Under the pieces are notes generated by a model, which did not search any database, had not been told where the DNA came from, and saw only the letters and a list, made by a program, of their open reading frames with translations. A DNA stretch of 64,000 nt from positions 744,001-808,000 of the forward strand of contig JAAROD010000049.1 in NCBI GenBank assembly GCA_012274445.1. Direction: 5' to 3'. Both the position numbers and the translations under genes were made by a program. This DNA is from Sclerotiophoma versabilis (Eukaryota > Ascomycota > Dothideomycetes > Pleosporales > Didymellaceae). Positions 33,922-46,114 of the stretch are shown piece after piece. How positions within the stretch are numbered: the stretch's first letter is position 1; each line of letters starts with the position of its first letter.

Positions 33922-35008
33922 ATGGCCGCGTCTGTAGCAAGGAAAGACCTTCTTAAGAAGGTCTACAACATGGTCCCGCCCATGCTTGAGAGCTTTCACA
34001 AGGGTAGTGTTTACCGTCAAGCCGCGTTTCGAAATGAAACTAACACAGTTCTACAGGTCAGCTCGGTCGTGTAGCCGTCATCGGCGGCAGCGAGGACTAC
34101 ACAGGTGCACCCTACTTCTCTGCCATGGCCTCTGCAAAGCTCGGCTGCGACATGGTGCTTCCTCTTTCCCGCCTTTTCGGCAATGTCCCAGCTAACACCT
34201 GTTGTAGTCCCACGTCATCTGCGAGCCCGGCGCCGCTGCCGTCATCAAGACCTACTCCCCGAATCTGATGGTGCACCCGATCATGCGACAGGAGAAGAAC
34301 GTCGCGCAGTCGGAGAGCGCAGAGTCAGTCTCCGCCGAAGTCGTCAGCATGCTGTCTCGCCTGCATGTTATCGTTATCGGCCCCGGTCTTGGCCGCGACA
34401 AGCTGATGCAGGACACATGCGCGAAGGTCATCGAGGAGGCAAGGAAGCAGGGCATTCCGTTCGTGCTGGATGCTGACGGTCTTTTCCTTGCTCAGACGCG
34501 CCCGGAGCTTGTCGATGGCTGCAAGGAGTGCATTCTGACACCCAATGTCGTCGAGTTTGGGCGCCTGGCAAAGGCCAAGGGTGTTGATGTCAACGAGGGT
34601 GACCCAGCTGAGCTCTGCTCCAAGCTCTCCAAGGCCTTCGGCGGCGTTACGATCATCCAGAAGGGCTCCAAGGACTACATCTCCAACGGCGATCATACAC
34701 TTGTCTCCGAGGGCGAGGGTGGCCTAAAGCGCTCCGGTGGCCAGGGTGACACCCTCACAGGTAGCTTGGCGACATTGTTGGCATACCGCAAGGCGTACCA
34801 CGACAGGATCTGGGACCACGACAACAGCCTGCAGAGGAGCGAAACTCTGGCCCTGGCTGCGTACGGTGGTAGCTGCATCACAAGGGAGTGCTCGAGGTTA
34901 GCATTCCAGGAGAAGGGCCGTTCGCTGCAGGCCAGCGATCTGACTGAGCACGTTCATACTGCCTTCCTCAATGTCATCGGCGAGAGGAAGGAGACGCCGC
35001 AGTTGTAG
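33922..35008 (+). CDS. NNR2: ATP-dependent (S)-NAD(P)H-hydrate dehydratase
   Basis: Exons 33922-34003, 34057-34154 and 34208-35008, introns 53 nt each at phases 1 and 0, 326 aa. Joins read SFHKG|QLGRVAVIGGSEDY and KLGCDM|SHVICEPGAA, both typical of the YKL151C/CARKD family. Ribokinase-fold motifs are all present: YTGAPYFSA, VIGPGLGRD, FVLDADGLFL, CILTPNVVEF and the nucleotide loop GGQGDTLTG. The enzyme repairs hydrated NADH/NADPH at the expense of ATP, working with the epimerase NAXE. No long targeting sequence precedes the conserved core, so a cytosolic form is likely. It is convergent with the next gene, 287 bp apart. Confidence 0.94.
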
Positions 35009-35295
35009 ACGGGGGGCGGGGGTCTAATGAGTTGACTGTAACATGAACATGAACATGGATTAGGATGCTCAGGAAGGAAAACATGGTCAGTGTACACATG
35101 CATAGCAACGACGCAATGAACCATTCACACAAACAATGTATGTCTAGACCAGATGTTCCTTCGACTTCCAGCAATGAAGACAAGTCATGTCTCGAGATTT
35201 TATCACACAACGACGGAGACACATAAGCCTTGGAAGTAGGGCTTGCTCATTAGGTCAGGATATTAATGATGGTGCGTCTCAATGTACAGCCCTAG

Positions 35296-36406
35296 CTAGG
35301 ATGCGATTGTGGCCATCATGCCATCCACCAATGGCTTGATATCCGTGCCCTTCGCCTTCTCCATCTGAAGTGCCGCTACGATGGGCTTCGTCTCCTTTGG
35401 CGCTGTGAACATCAGTAGTCGCTGTTTGCCATTGCCACCGACAGCCAACTTGCTACGCCACGCATCTCGCTTTCGTGGTTTGGCCGACTTGGTAGAGGCA
35501 GCTGGTGGACTGGATGTAATCAGTATTCTTCCGATTGCAGTCAAGACACCATGCTCACGGAGTCTCTCTCTCGGGTTCAGGAGTAGGTGGTTCCGTCTCA
35601 ACTACTACCCCCGGTTCAGCCTCAGGTGAAGCCTCGAGTACAGGCTCAGGAGCTACTTCGGTTTCAGGTTCAGGCGCAGGGGTAGGGGTAAGTTCAGATT
35701 CGAGCTGAGGCTCACGTTCGGGTTCCGGCTCAGGTTCAGGCTTAGATTCCGCTGAACCCTGCACCACTTCTGATTGATCCTCTGGTCTAGACTTAGCATA
35801 CATGTCTAGCAGGTCATCGATAACGGTGTCAGAATCACCTTCAGGCTGAGGATCTTCAGTTGGCTCATCCGCCGGCGGTTCGTCTGCTGGTAGTTGTTCC
35901 GCTGTTGGTTCTTCAAGTGGTCCTTCCACCGGTGATTCTACCATTGGAGGCTCTTCCGCTGGTGGCTCTTCACCCATCTTGTTTTCAACTGGAGCATCCT
36001 TGGTAGCGGCTTCAGGCTGGGGGTCTTCAGCAGGCTCATTCGCGGGAGATTCCTTGGCTGATGCCGGGTCTGGTGGCGGCTCCTCAGCAGATGGTACTTC
36101 ATGAGGCGCATCCTCAGCAGCTGGCTGCGGTACAGGTGCTTCCTCTATTGGCTGTTCGGCAGACGGTTCTTCTGCAGCGGGTTCAGGTTCAGCAATCTCC
36201 TCGTCAACTGGAGGATCCTCCGCTAGTGTGTCATCGATCGCAGGCTCTGACACAGGCGCTTCTTCCGACGGCGGATCCGCTGCTTGCTCTTCTGCGGGTG
36301 ATTCCTCGGGAGGGGGCTCCTCTGCAGGTGGTTCCGGGGCAGACTGAGGCCGTTCCTCGGCAGGAGTCTCTTCCGGCACATCAGGGGGTGGACCAGCGTC
36401 TGCCAT
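35296..36406 (-). CDS. Pro/Glu-rich low-complexity protein
   Basis: Exons 36406-35559 and 35509-35296, intron 50 nt (GTGAGCAT..CATCCAG) at phase 2, 353 aa. The first 280 residues are a degenerate repeat of Pro-Ala-Glu-Glu units (AEEPPPEESPAEEQAA and similar), ending in PEPEPEPERE; this is extremely acidic and surely disordered. The C-terminal exon adds a basic, well-ordered-looking segment (KPRKRDAWRSKLAVG, RLLMFTAPKETKPIVAALQM), which may be the functional part. Without the splice the protein would stop two codons after the donor site. No family is recognised and no signal peptide is seen. Confidence 0.7.
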
Positions 36407-36946
36407 GATGTTGATTATGGAAGATGCTTGCCGAGAGAAGCCCTCAGTGAATGTTAAGATTGTGGTGATAAAGAATGGGTACGATGAACGCGTGAGCTAG
36501 TAGAGTGACGTGGTGATGGTGGAGTATGGTAGGAGACCCGAGAATTGCCATCCAGTATCAGTTGTTTACAGCGTCGCGTGGCTATGAAAGAAGCCATGGC
36601 CTATAGGACCTACCTTTTGCGGCATTGAGGCAGTCAAGGGTTCTAAGTGAGGAAAGTACGGCTCGTCAATGTCAGCAAAAACAATTCAATATAACGTGAT
36701 TTATCCTGGTCATAGATAAGCTCATTAAAGTCTTGGAAACATATACGCTACTTCGTGCATGTTGAAGTGTGTTGGTGTTTCGGTCGCAGGTGAGAGGTCG
36801 AGGTCGACGCGTGCGGAGGTCGTGCTTTCCTCCGCAAGTGCCAAGCCAAGCCTGCATCATCGCTCGCGCTCGCGCTCTCAGCTTCTCCACAGCCCAGCCT
36901 TCCTTAGCTTTCACCGAACACACTGAGCCCTTGCTCTGCAGCAGTC
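36407..36946. promoter_or_regulatory. Divergent intergenic region, P/E-rich gene / PWI gene
   Basis: 540 bp between divergent starts. It must hold both promoters; there is a C/T-rich stretch just before 36947. No gene or distinct motif was found. Confidence 0.4.
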
Positions 36947-38351
36947 ATGGCCCTTAGCATCGATCAGAAGCGCCTTAAGGCCACGAAGTTCCCTCCGGAA
37001 TTTGATCGTAAGGTTGACATCGAGAAAGTCAACATTGATCTGATGAAGAAGTGGATCGCGCAGAAGATCACGGATATACTGGGCGACGAGGACGACATTG
37101 TCGTGGAGACCTGCTATAACTTGATCGAGCAGAACCAATTCGTGCGTGTACCTATACGTTCGATGACCTGACGTTTACTAACATCAGCAGCCCAAAATCA
37201 AAGAGATCCAAATCCAGCTCACCGGCTTCCTCAACAAAGACACCCCAGCCTTCTGCAAAGAGCTATGGGATCTGATGCTCAGTGCACAGGAAAGCCCCAT
37301 GGGTGTGCCAAAGGAGATGCTTGAGGCGAAGAAGCTCGAATTGCAGCAAGAGCAGGTAAGAGTATTCGAGAAGCTATACGGAATTGGTGGCTGACGTACA
37401 TTGTAGCTCTCGAAAGCAGCTGCCGAGTCTCGCCGTAAGGAGCAGACAGACCAGGACGACATCGTAAACTTGTTCCGTGACTCCGAGCGTTCGGAGCGAG
37501 GAGATCGAGGCCGTGGTCGTGGGGGACGTGGAGGAGGCTTCCGTGGAGAACGTGGAGGCTATCGTGGTGATCGAGGAGGCAGAGGAGGCAGAGACTTTGA
37601 TCGTCGACCACCGCGCCGAGACTCGCGATCACCGCCTCCGTGAGTACCAATACTCGATTTGGACAGGCTCATACTGACAAGGCACAGGAGACGCCGGTCA
37701 CCGCCTCGACGCGAGCGTGATGTCTATGTCCCCAGCGGTGGTCGAGGCCGAGGTCGAGGTCGAGATCGTCGCGATGGTTCTCCAAGCCGCCGACGCTCAC
37801 CCTCAGACAGCCGTTCCAGGTCTCCACCGCCTCGTCGCGCCCGGCGCTCGCCGTCCTTAGACCGTTCGCGCACACCCCCACGACGCCGAAGACGCTCGCC
37901 TTCGAGTGATCGCTCAAGGTCTCCACCACGCCGTTCAAGGCGTTCTCCCTCTCCACGACGCAAACGAAGAGATGGCGGACGGGAAAAGTCATGGTCTCCA
38001 AGCAACGACAGCAGAAGGCTGCCTAGGCATCAATCTCGACCTGCTTCCCCACAAGAGAAAGCGAGCTCACCAGCACCCAGGCTGTCAAGGTCACGATCAC
38101 GTACACCGCCCCGCCGCCGCCGCCCAAGATCAAGCAGCTCACGGTCTGTAAGCCCCGTAAGACGACGCAGACGCTCCTCTTCAGGCGTTGGTTCAGGGTC
38201 CCCAGCTGATATCAAGAAACGCAAACGTTCTCCCAGCTCAAGCAGATCGAGGTCGAGATCTCGAAGTCGAACCAGCCGTAACAGAAAGCGCGCCACGCGG
38301 TCACCCTCAGACTCACCTCCACCACGAAGAGAAAGGAGCTCAGAAGATTAG
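36947..38351 (+). CDS. PWI-domain SR-like splicing protein (SRRM1/SRm160-like)
   Basis: Four exons, 36947-37141, 37191-37355, 37407-37639 and 37688-38351, 418 aa; the phases agree at every junction. Residues 1-120 form a PWI domain (MKKWIAQKITDILGDEDDIV, ETCYNLIEQNQF|PKIKEI, IQLTGFLNKDT), which binds nucleic acid. An RGG-rich stretch follows (GRGRGGRGGGFRGERGG), then about 200 residues of RS/SP dipeptides (RRSPSLDRSRTPPRRRR). The layout equals metazoan SRm160 and its fungal relatives, which join splicing complexes and exon-junction factors in the nucleus. The RS region would be regulated by SR-protein kinases. Confidence 0.9.
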
Positions 38352-38802
38352 GTTGGTAAATCATTTCATCGTCAAGACTTGGGAAGAGATCCAAGGCAAT
38401 CGCTTCCGGCACCCATACGCCTGGCAAGCTTTGATGTTCCCGCAACGCCTCAACTATGTCCACGCCATAGCGCCTTTGTTACTAGATCCTGTACAATATG
38501 CGCTTAGAGCCCATGCTTCTAGAAGCACTCGTTTCATAGCAATATCCATACCAAAATCGATTCTATAATCCTCGTGAACGCTTTTCATCTTGCCCGTAAA
38601 CGTCTCCGTGAGCCAGGTTCTTGTTGTGAAGAAGCCTCGCGTCTTTCAAGCCCATGTGCTGGGCGCTTGGATGACTGTATTATGGTCGTAGGCGGTGTCG
38701 TTCGCAGTGCTGTGTAGTTTGCTTTGACTCTCGAAGCTTCATTCGATGTCGTTTCCTTGTTCGCATGTTCTCTGTAGTTGTGAAGTATATCGTCGCTGTG
38801 CT
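38352..38802. other. Convergent gap PWI gene / PTC7
   Basis: 451 bp between two convergent genes, probably both 3' UTRs. Nothing else recognised. Confidence 0.4.
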
Positions 38803-40118
38803 TCAGCCCTTGCGCCTCTTGCACTGAGCGGCGACCACGCTTATATCGTCAAGCTTGCCTGCGTATTGTTAGCACATACTCTTTTATTGGTTTGCGCCAA
38901 TTAACACATACCTCCTTCAATACTCAATCCCTCGTCAATGGCCTTCTCCATATACGGACTCTCAGCAAACGGATCTTCTGCAATCTCCCTCGCCGCATTC
39001 ACCAGCCTTTGCGCAACAAAGCGCATACCATCTGCATAGCTCTGCTCCTGCTCGTCTTTCCCATTCTCCCCTACTTCCATCCCTTCCGCCTCTTTCGCGC
39101 CCTCGCTCCGCCACTTCTCCATACTCTCGCACACATTCGTGACGACCTCGTGCTCCCACAAGTTATCCACCACGCCGTCCGTCATCGCTACTACGACGTC
39201 GTCTTCGAGTATCTCAATTGTGTCGAGCACGGCGTTGGAGTCGGGTGTGTCGGGAGAATTGGTCCCGAGTTGGCGAGGACAGTCGAACCAGTGCCATTGC
39301 TCTTCAGTGCGGAATATCACTTCTTTTGTACTCGGGCGGATGACGAGGATCTGGCCGTCGCCAATTTGTGTTACGTATAGGAGAGGCTGGTCGTTTTGGT
39401 TCGCGCTGAGCAGGGCGCCGCAGGCAGTTGTTGTGCCGTGCCATTCATTGGGCTCTGAGGTTGCGGCTTTAGTCTTCTCGAAGGCGGTCTGTAGGTATGC
39501 GACTGGTGTGGGCGGAGAGGTGGGCGAAAAGGGTGCAGATTCAACTTCCAGGGACCAAAAGTGCAGGATTAACCGTGACCACAGCCTATACGCCGGTGTT
39601 AGCGGAGTGTGCTTGCACAGGAGTGTTGGACGGAGGACTCACGCAGCGTGTCCACGCTCTCTAGTGGCCCATGCTCCTACGCCGTCATTTGCGCCGATAA
39701 AGTAGTCGCTCACTAGGACTGCATCGTCGCCGTTTGTGACCCCTCTTATCATCTCTCCATTGACTTTCGGTCGCCGGTCCCTGCTCTTGTGATGCGTGCT
39801 CAGAGGCTCTGAGAAGCTGGTCGACGGTAGCGAGAGAAATGGAGGGGGAAAGGGTCGGCTGGGCCGCTTCGCAAAAAGTGCGTACCCTGCTTCAAAGTAG
39901 AAAGGTGACTTTGGGGTAAGCGGCGGCGCGTCATCGGGGACGGGAGTCGTCGTGCCGAGGCGTGGGTTTTGCGGCTGATGGGCGTAGCCTCTTGTCTGTC
40001 TTCGCTGTATTGCAGGTATATATCTTTGTGTCTGCAATCGTGATGCGTGGGAAGGTCTGCGAATAGTCCGCGGGAGGTGGAGAACGGGACTGCGCAGGCA
40101 GAGGAGAAGTGCGGGCAT
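38803..40118 (-). CDS. PTC7: PPM/PP2C-type mitochondrial protein phosphatase (Ptc7)
   Basis: Exons 40118-39643, 39585-38912 and 38858-38803, 401 aa, introns 57 and 53 nt at phases 2 and 1. The short last exon is needed: it supplies GG|KLDDISVVAAQCK, the metal-binding DD-I/S-VV motif closing the fold. Other PP2C motifs are YFIGANDGVGAWA, HGTTTACGALL, YVTQIGDGQILVIR and VVAMTDGVVDNLW. The N-terminal 60 residues are Arg/Pro-rich without acids, as in a mitochondrial presequence. Ptc7 dephosphorylates Coq7 and other matrix proteins, promoting coenzyme Q synthesis. Confidence 0.93.
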
Positions 40119-40700
40119 GCCAGCGACCGTGATGGATGTGTAGGGGACGAGGCGTCCGGTGTCGAGGGGTTATAAGCGCATGGAGAAGCGATTCTCTTTT
40201 GGCGAGAAGTTTTGATTTGGACCTGTTCAAGTTGAAGAACGTCAGGTTATCTAGTCGGGTCAGTTGCCGAATCCATGGATCGTTGAGGAGCGCGGATAGG
40301 GCTGAGCCTCACTAAGCCTAGACAGGGTAGCATGACGTCTAGTTTCTTTGGTGTTGTGAGATCGTCGTGATATTGTCCAGGGTTGCTCATGCGATGGCTT
40401 CGAGATATTGAAGAATATGAAGCGGACTTCTGTCTGCATGTTCGAATCAACCATCTCGAAGTGATCATGGTTGGCTTCTAGGATCTACGATAGGCGAACC
40501 GCTAACTGCTTTCAAGTTTGCTTTTCTCCTTACTGCAGGTGCCTGACATTTAATGTGCATATGGCAGTCCAGTCCGCGGAGGGAATGTTGAATCAACCCT
40601 CCTTGACATCTCCATAACACCTCCTCCCGTGTGGTATCCTAAGCAAACGCCGAGCAATGCAGATTGGTCGTTACTCATCTTCCTCCTCCTTGGCTGTTGT
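40119..40700. other. Intergenic region PTC7 / CBS gene
   Basis: 582 bp between tandem - strand genes; holds the PTC7 promoter and the 3' UTR of the CBS gene. No gene recognised. Confidence 0.4.
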
Positions 40701-41247
40701 CTATGCCCTCGTCTTCAGAAATTTTTCCAAGTCATCGGTCGTCGCGACACCAAGAACAAACTTGCGGCTTGCATCTGTAACAACCGCAAACTCCTGCTTC
40801 CCACTTCCGTCCACTCCACCCTTAAAGAATTCCTCCAGCTCCTCGAGCGGCGTCTCCATGTCGATGACCTTGTACCGCCTCCCACGTCGTTGAAACTTGT
40901 GCATTGCTGCTTCGACTGGATCGTTCTCGTTTACTTTGCGTTCTTTGAGCAACTCTTGCAGACGTGGGATGCTAATGTATCCGAGCAACGCGCGGTTCTC
41001 TTGTGACACGACAGTCAGATGTGTGTAATCGCGCTCGAGACCGCTCATGAGCGCCCATGAGATCGGATCGGTAGGCTTGACGGAGAGAGCTGGTGGTGGG
41101 TCGAGGTCTTCTACCGTTGCCTGTATACCATCAGTGTCTGATCTGGTCAGGGTTTGGAGTGCCACCTACTCCACGGTATTTGTTCGCCCACAGAGCTTTG
41201 TATTCAGCACTCTGCTCGCCATTTGTGGTAGGTGTCTGTGTCGCCAT
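40701..41247 (-). CDS. CBS-domain-pair protein
   Basis: Exons 41247-41170 and 41120-40701, intron 49 nt (GTAGGTGG..ATACAG) at phase 0, 165 aa. The join ANKYRG|ATVEDLDPPPALSV fits the start of a first CBS motif; the second is RYKVIDMETPLEELEEFF followed by FAVVTDASRKFVLGVATTDD. A pair of CBS motifs forms a Bateman module that binds adenine nucleotides. The protein consists of little else, like the yeast/fungal small CBS proteins of unknown partner. Short exon 1 (MATQTPTTNG..) is supported by the open frame and the clean donor. Confidence 0.85.
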
Positions 41248-42944
41248 TTTTGTGAGTAGTGGGGACCCTGTTGGCGCAATCTTGAGAAATGTCCTGACGA
41301 TCTGCAACTCCCCGCACTAGCATGGAAGCACGAGCCAGCGGTGAACGCTTGCAGCTTCGTATAAGACCTGAAAGTCTGAGAGATATGTTTCAGACTTCAC
41401 AAGCTTGTTGCTGTTCCACAAACGGGCTCCTGCGGCCGTGCACGAAAGTGTGAACGACTAGAAGCTTGTGGTTCCATGAGACGAGATCTGTTTACCAACT
41501 ACTACGCCTTTGCGCATGGAGGATTCCGTTGCTCTCGTAGGTTTTCAAAGCATTTGCAGTTCTTCTTGTCACATTTCTGAGGGTATCTTTAGACCATCTG
41601 TGTAGAGTAGGCAAGATGGGTTTCATGAAGTTTGGCTTGTACTTGATGATGGCTGCACGTGATGGAGCCGCCGCCGTTAGTAGCGACGACCAGCAGACCA
41701 TTTCGATCGTGCAGGACCGCCCACCTCGAACATCCATCTTCGCCATGGCTACCAGCATCAGAAAGATACCGAGTCTACTTGCGATACAGAACACAACGAT
41801 ATGATCTACGCTATGGATGTTTGGCGAACGACTACGAAGACGTCGCTCCGAAACAACTCGACCTACCCGCTACATGGCAGCCCCTCGGTCAACCGATGAC
41901 TTCGAACCACCGACCACCACATTCGCAATATGCGCACATATCTGTTGCCTGCGGCTATTGCTAAGCGCGTTCCGAGTTATGCGCTGCGTTTGCACCCGAT
42001 GCAGAAACCTGTTCGAGCCGTCAACGTACCCAGGAACTGCGTTAAACAAGTACCGCGGGTTGCCATTTTGTTAGTCGACATCCACAGCAACCACACTTGA
42101 CGCAGCGTCCACCTATACGCACACAACATCAGACCTGTCGCTGGATGGTATATTACCAAATCAGCTGGCCTGCGAGACCTTGAAATACTCCTGTGAGGTT
42201 CTTGGACTGCGATCTGTAAAGAGCTATCATTTCGAGAACGATTTAGTCTGGATGTTCGATCATGAAACTGGCAACCTAGTAGACAAGCAGCATCAAGAAG
42301 AGGAGCGAGGAAGTCACGGAGACGCAGCGACGATGCAGAAATACTAAACAAGAGCCGCGTGCTGGTGTACCGGAGCTTATCGATAGCATAGTGCAGCGGA
42401 CACACTCCGTCACAGAGCCGCCGTAAAAGAGTATTGGTGTGCATGGGAGTCTTCCTCTTCGAGTTCATTCAGACTAACCCTGCTTCGCCTGGAAGGTTGC
42501 AACATTCATTTAAAAACAACTCGCGCTTTAGGCAGCAGCTCGAGTGCAGTATAGCCCTCTCGTCTTACGGCATTTGAAGCTCTCTTCTCTTCCATACGTG
42601 AGTACCATCAAGTCTTTACAAAGATGCGATGCGTCTCAGGTAAGTCTGGAGGGCTCCGGTCTTGATTGCGGAAATCATGCATGGAATGCAATCTGTATGT
42701 ACGTCTGCACGCACTGCAAACGGCGCGTCCAGGCTAAGACAGGTAGGCTGTGGTTGTTGCAGCACGCTTCCAAAAGCACTGAAGCGCACCTTCCGTCCTT
42801 CGGGCATACTCACGACACATAGCAGGGTTCTTCGACTTGCTCAATCCTGCATGGATGCTCAGGAGGTAGCATCGCAAACCACCTGCAGACAGTTGGATTA
42901 CTTATACTCGACTCTCATCATGCTCATTCCTCATCTGTCAATTT
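41248..42944. other. Gene-poor segment with coding-like scraps
   Basis: No confident gene. Two stretches read like protein: + strand 41616-41804 (start MGFMKFGLYLMMAARDGAAA) and + strand 42075-42347, an ATG-less open frame with LKYSCEVLGLRSVKSYHFEN and LVWMFDHETGNLV. They lie in different frames and I could not join them by good splice sites. They may be exons of an unrecognised gene or decayed coding DNA. Confidence 0.3.
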
Positions 42945-43223
42945 TTATTTCCATTTTCGAAGGGTACACCTGCGGGCCTTGTTAGAGCGAGCATAATAGT
43001 AGCCGTCGAAAGAGCATGGCTTGGTGACGGTGCTGGGCAATGTGTAGACCGTGGCCTCTGAGCTCTTCACACGTAGAGTACAGTAAGTGTACTTATCGAT
43101 CTTCGGGTCCTGCGAGCTGACAAGTTGTTCAGTAGCTGAAATCACAATGGGTCTTCTAGGTCTCAAATCGAACAGGCTTATGTATCCATCAGACCCCGGC
43201 CCGTGCTTGCGTTGTGGTTTAAT
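42945..43223 (-). CDS. Candidate exon of an unrecognised gene
   Basis: A 92-codon open frame begins right after a CTAG acceptor-like site (43224-43227) and ends at TAA 42945. It reads evenly like protein (HGPGSDGYISLFDLRPRRP, DKYTYCTLRVKSSEATVYTL, CSFDGYYYARSNKARRC) and has no ATG of its own, so an upstream exon would be required; none was identified. No family is recognised. Confidence 0.25.
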   Translation of the reverse strand: MKPQRKHGPGSDGYISLFDLRPRRPIVISATEQLVSSQDPKIDKYTYCTLRVKSSEATVYTLPSTVTKPCSFDGYYYARSNKARRCTLRKWK

Positions 43224-44017
43224 CTAGCTGTTCAGGATCTGACAGCCATAACAGGTGGTATAGCTAACTGGGAAGATCGAGTAAACAAACAGTAGCTAAC
43301 GGGAGAGCAGTTGGGCTTCTAGGATGGGTGACATGTCACCGCCGCCACTTGCTGCGACGAATCGCGCTCTTACTTGGAAGGCGCAGCCTAGCTCATTGGC
43401 GGCTTGTCTGTAAAAGCCGAGCAGCCGCTTCCATCAACGCTTCCATCAAAGCCTGTCATCAACGGAGAAGTCGAATACCATCGCAATATCAGCAACCACG
43501 GACAATCATCGAATTCTGTTGGCTTTACCGAGCACTTCCGTGGTACCTCTGCGCTGCGTATCGAGGGGCGGCTACTGTACTCCAACGCACGGCCCTTTCG
43601 ACGCATCGCGCCAAACCTTGGAAGGCACCAACAACATTACAAGACAGTATTACGGACACGACACTCAGCAGCTGCAACAGCTTCAAATTGAGGGCGGTGG
43701 TTCCGGCACAGTCAGCGAAGCACCTCGAATTTTCACAGTGAAAGTAGGGACAGCATTGCGGCCAAACTAGAGCGCGTCACGTTCACGTGACAAGGGCCTT
43801 GTCGAAAGTTACGTCCCGAAGCTTCGCTCTTCGCGATCCCCACTCTACCACGACACGACCCAACCACCCTCACCACCGCGCGTCATCAACACACGTCGCC
43901 ACCCATCAAGTACGCGGTAGACATATCGCGCCCGACACCTCGCCAGCTTTAATCGCTGCTTCCCATCTACCTTACGCGTCAATAGCAGACCGTGCAACCG
44001 TAAGCCAGACACGAACA
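43224..44017. other. Intergenic region upstream of the PWWP gene
   Basis: 794 bp. Overlapping open frames on + (43328-43770) give no recognisable protein. The 200 bp before 44018 are C-rich and presumably the promoter and 5' UTR. Confidence 0.35.
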
Positions 44018-46114
44018 ATGGCGGACGAGGCGGCAGCACCCGTGGCAACCGAGCCCACGACCTCCATTGACATCCCAACGCGTCCCGCAGACGCCGCAGC
44101 TGAGCCTGCTGTCGCCGAAGCGAAGCCTTCTGAGGGGGATGCCGTCATCGCTACCGAGGGAGTCGCTGAAGGTGAGAGAACTTGCGCATGGTTTTCACGG
44201 GGCTTGCTAACGCGACAATGTTTCAGTTCCAGAGAAAGAGAATAAGGAGGAAACCACTACTGCGAAGGAAGAGACCACTGCCGACGCGAACCCCGACACA
44301 GCCGCAGCAAGCAATGACACAGGTACGTGAAAATTACTTTTACCACGGCCCAAACTCGTGCCAGTGGACCCACTCGATTACAAACTGATACTGACGATTG
44401 TCCCAGATGCTGCACTTGCCGCCGAAACTGCTACTGAGCCTGCTGCTGATGCCTCCGCGACCAATGGTACCACGACCACCCCATCTAAGAAGACGAACAA
44501 TGGCAGGCGCAAGTCAGGGGCTGGCGTGCCTGAGCACAAGACCAAGAAGACACCCGCCAAGGGCAAGAAGAAGGCGCCTGAGCTCCGTCTCGATGCTCAG
44601 CCAGGGGATATGTACATGGTCGCTATGCGAGGATACCAGCCGTGGCCAGTCATCGTCTGCGACGAAGAGATGCTGCCCGAATCGCTCCTGAGTAAGCGAC
44701 CTGTCAGCGCGAAGCGCATCGATGGCACATACCGCGAGGACTTCCTCGAGGGTGGAAAGAACGCGAAAGACCGCAGGTATCCTATCATGTTCCTCGGAAC
44801 TAACGAGTTGTAAGTCTTGGTTTTATCGTGTTAATGGTCGTTGCATCTACTGACGGTTCGCAGCGCATGGCAAGTCAACACTGAGCTTTTGACATTTGAT
44901 GTTGAGGACGTAAAGAAGGATGTCGAATCCGGGAACTCAGCGAAGAAGAACAAGGCGCTGTGGTCAGCGTACGAGATTGCCGCAGAAGGCCATGATCTAG
45001 CATACTTCAAGAACATGCTCGCAAGCCACGAAGCTGCTCTGCAAGAGGATGCCGAGGCGCGTGAAGCCAAGGAAGCCGAGAAGAAAGAGAAGAAAGAGAA
45101 GGCTGCCAAGCGAAAGAGCACAGCTGCAGCCGACTCGGAGGATGTGGAGATGGAAGATGCCGGCGACGATGCAGCGCCTTCAGCTAAGAAAGCAAAGGCA
45201 ACCAAGAAGCGTAAGAAGGAGGAGGATAGCGATGGCGGTGAGCCTGCTGCGAAGACGCCGAAGACTACCAAGCTGAAGCTCAATAACAAGACTCCCAAGG
45301 AGGGCTCTGCTGCGAAGCCCAAGAAGGAGACGAAGTCTAAGAAGAAGGCCGCTGAAGAAGCTGCGCCTGCTAAGTCCGAGGAGCCGGAGATGACCGCAGA
45401 AGAGCGTATCGCGAAGCGCGAGAAGCAGAGTAAGCACATCACATCATGTTTTCCAGTGGTTACTGACCAAGACTAGTCCTTTATCTTCGACACCGGTTGC
45501 AAAAGGGTTTCCTTTCGCGAGACCAGGCCCCCAAGGACGAAGACATGGCCAACATGGCTGACTATCTAAAGCAGCTTGAGGCGTATGAGGACCTCGAGGC
45601 TGAGATTATCAAGAAGACGAAGGTCCACAAGGTTCTTAAGGCCATCATCAAGCTAGATAACATTCCCCAAGAAGAGCAACACAACTTCAAACAACGCTCT
45701 GCCGAGCTGTTGAACAAGTGGGGTGGCGCTCTGGCCTCTGCTGATGGAGATTCTGCCGAGAAGACCACACCTGCCGTTACCAACGGTGTCAAGGCCGACG
45801 ACGAGAAGTCCGAATCCACAAAGGCGGAGACACCGGTGGTCGAGAAGAAGAGAGAGGTTGCAGAGGAGGCCACGGAGGAGGCTAAAGAGGAGAGCAAGGC
45901 TGAGCCCACAGAAGAGAAGGACGAAGCGCCAAAGGCCGACGCACCAGCCGAGCCTGCTGCTGCGGCACCTGCCGATAAGGACGGTGATGTCTCGATGGCT
46001 GATATTGAGGCCACGAAGGAGGCACCCGCGATTATCGATGCACCTAATCCAGAGGGTGTCAACGCCGCGTCCACTGAATCGAAGTCAGAGACCGCAGCAG
46101 CGACTACGTCCTGA
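44018..46114 (+). CDS. PWWP-domain chromatin protein (Ioc4/LEDGF-like)
   Basis: Five exons, 44018-44171, 44227-44322, 44407-44809, 44864-45429 and 45477-46114, 618 aa; the phases (1,1,2,1) close at every junction. After an acidic, Ala-rich N-terminus the PWWP domain begins at GDMYMVAMRGYQPWPVIVCD and continues across the third intron (IMFLGTNEL|FAWQVNTELL). A Lys/Glu-rich coiled region follows, then a helical bundle, ILYLRHRLQKGFLSRDQAP to LLNKWGGAL, resembling the TFIIS-N/LEDGF integrase-binding fold. PWWP domains bind H3K36me nucleosomes; yeast Ioc4 uses one to bring Isw1b to transcribed genes. The same role here is inference. Exons 1 and 2 are short (154 and 96 nt). Confidence 0.88.
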
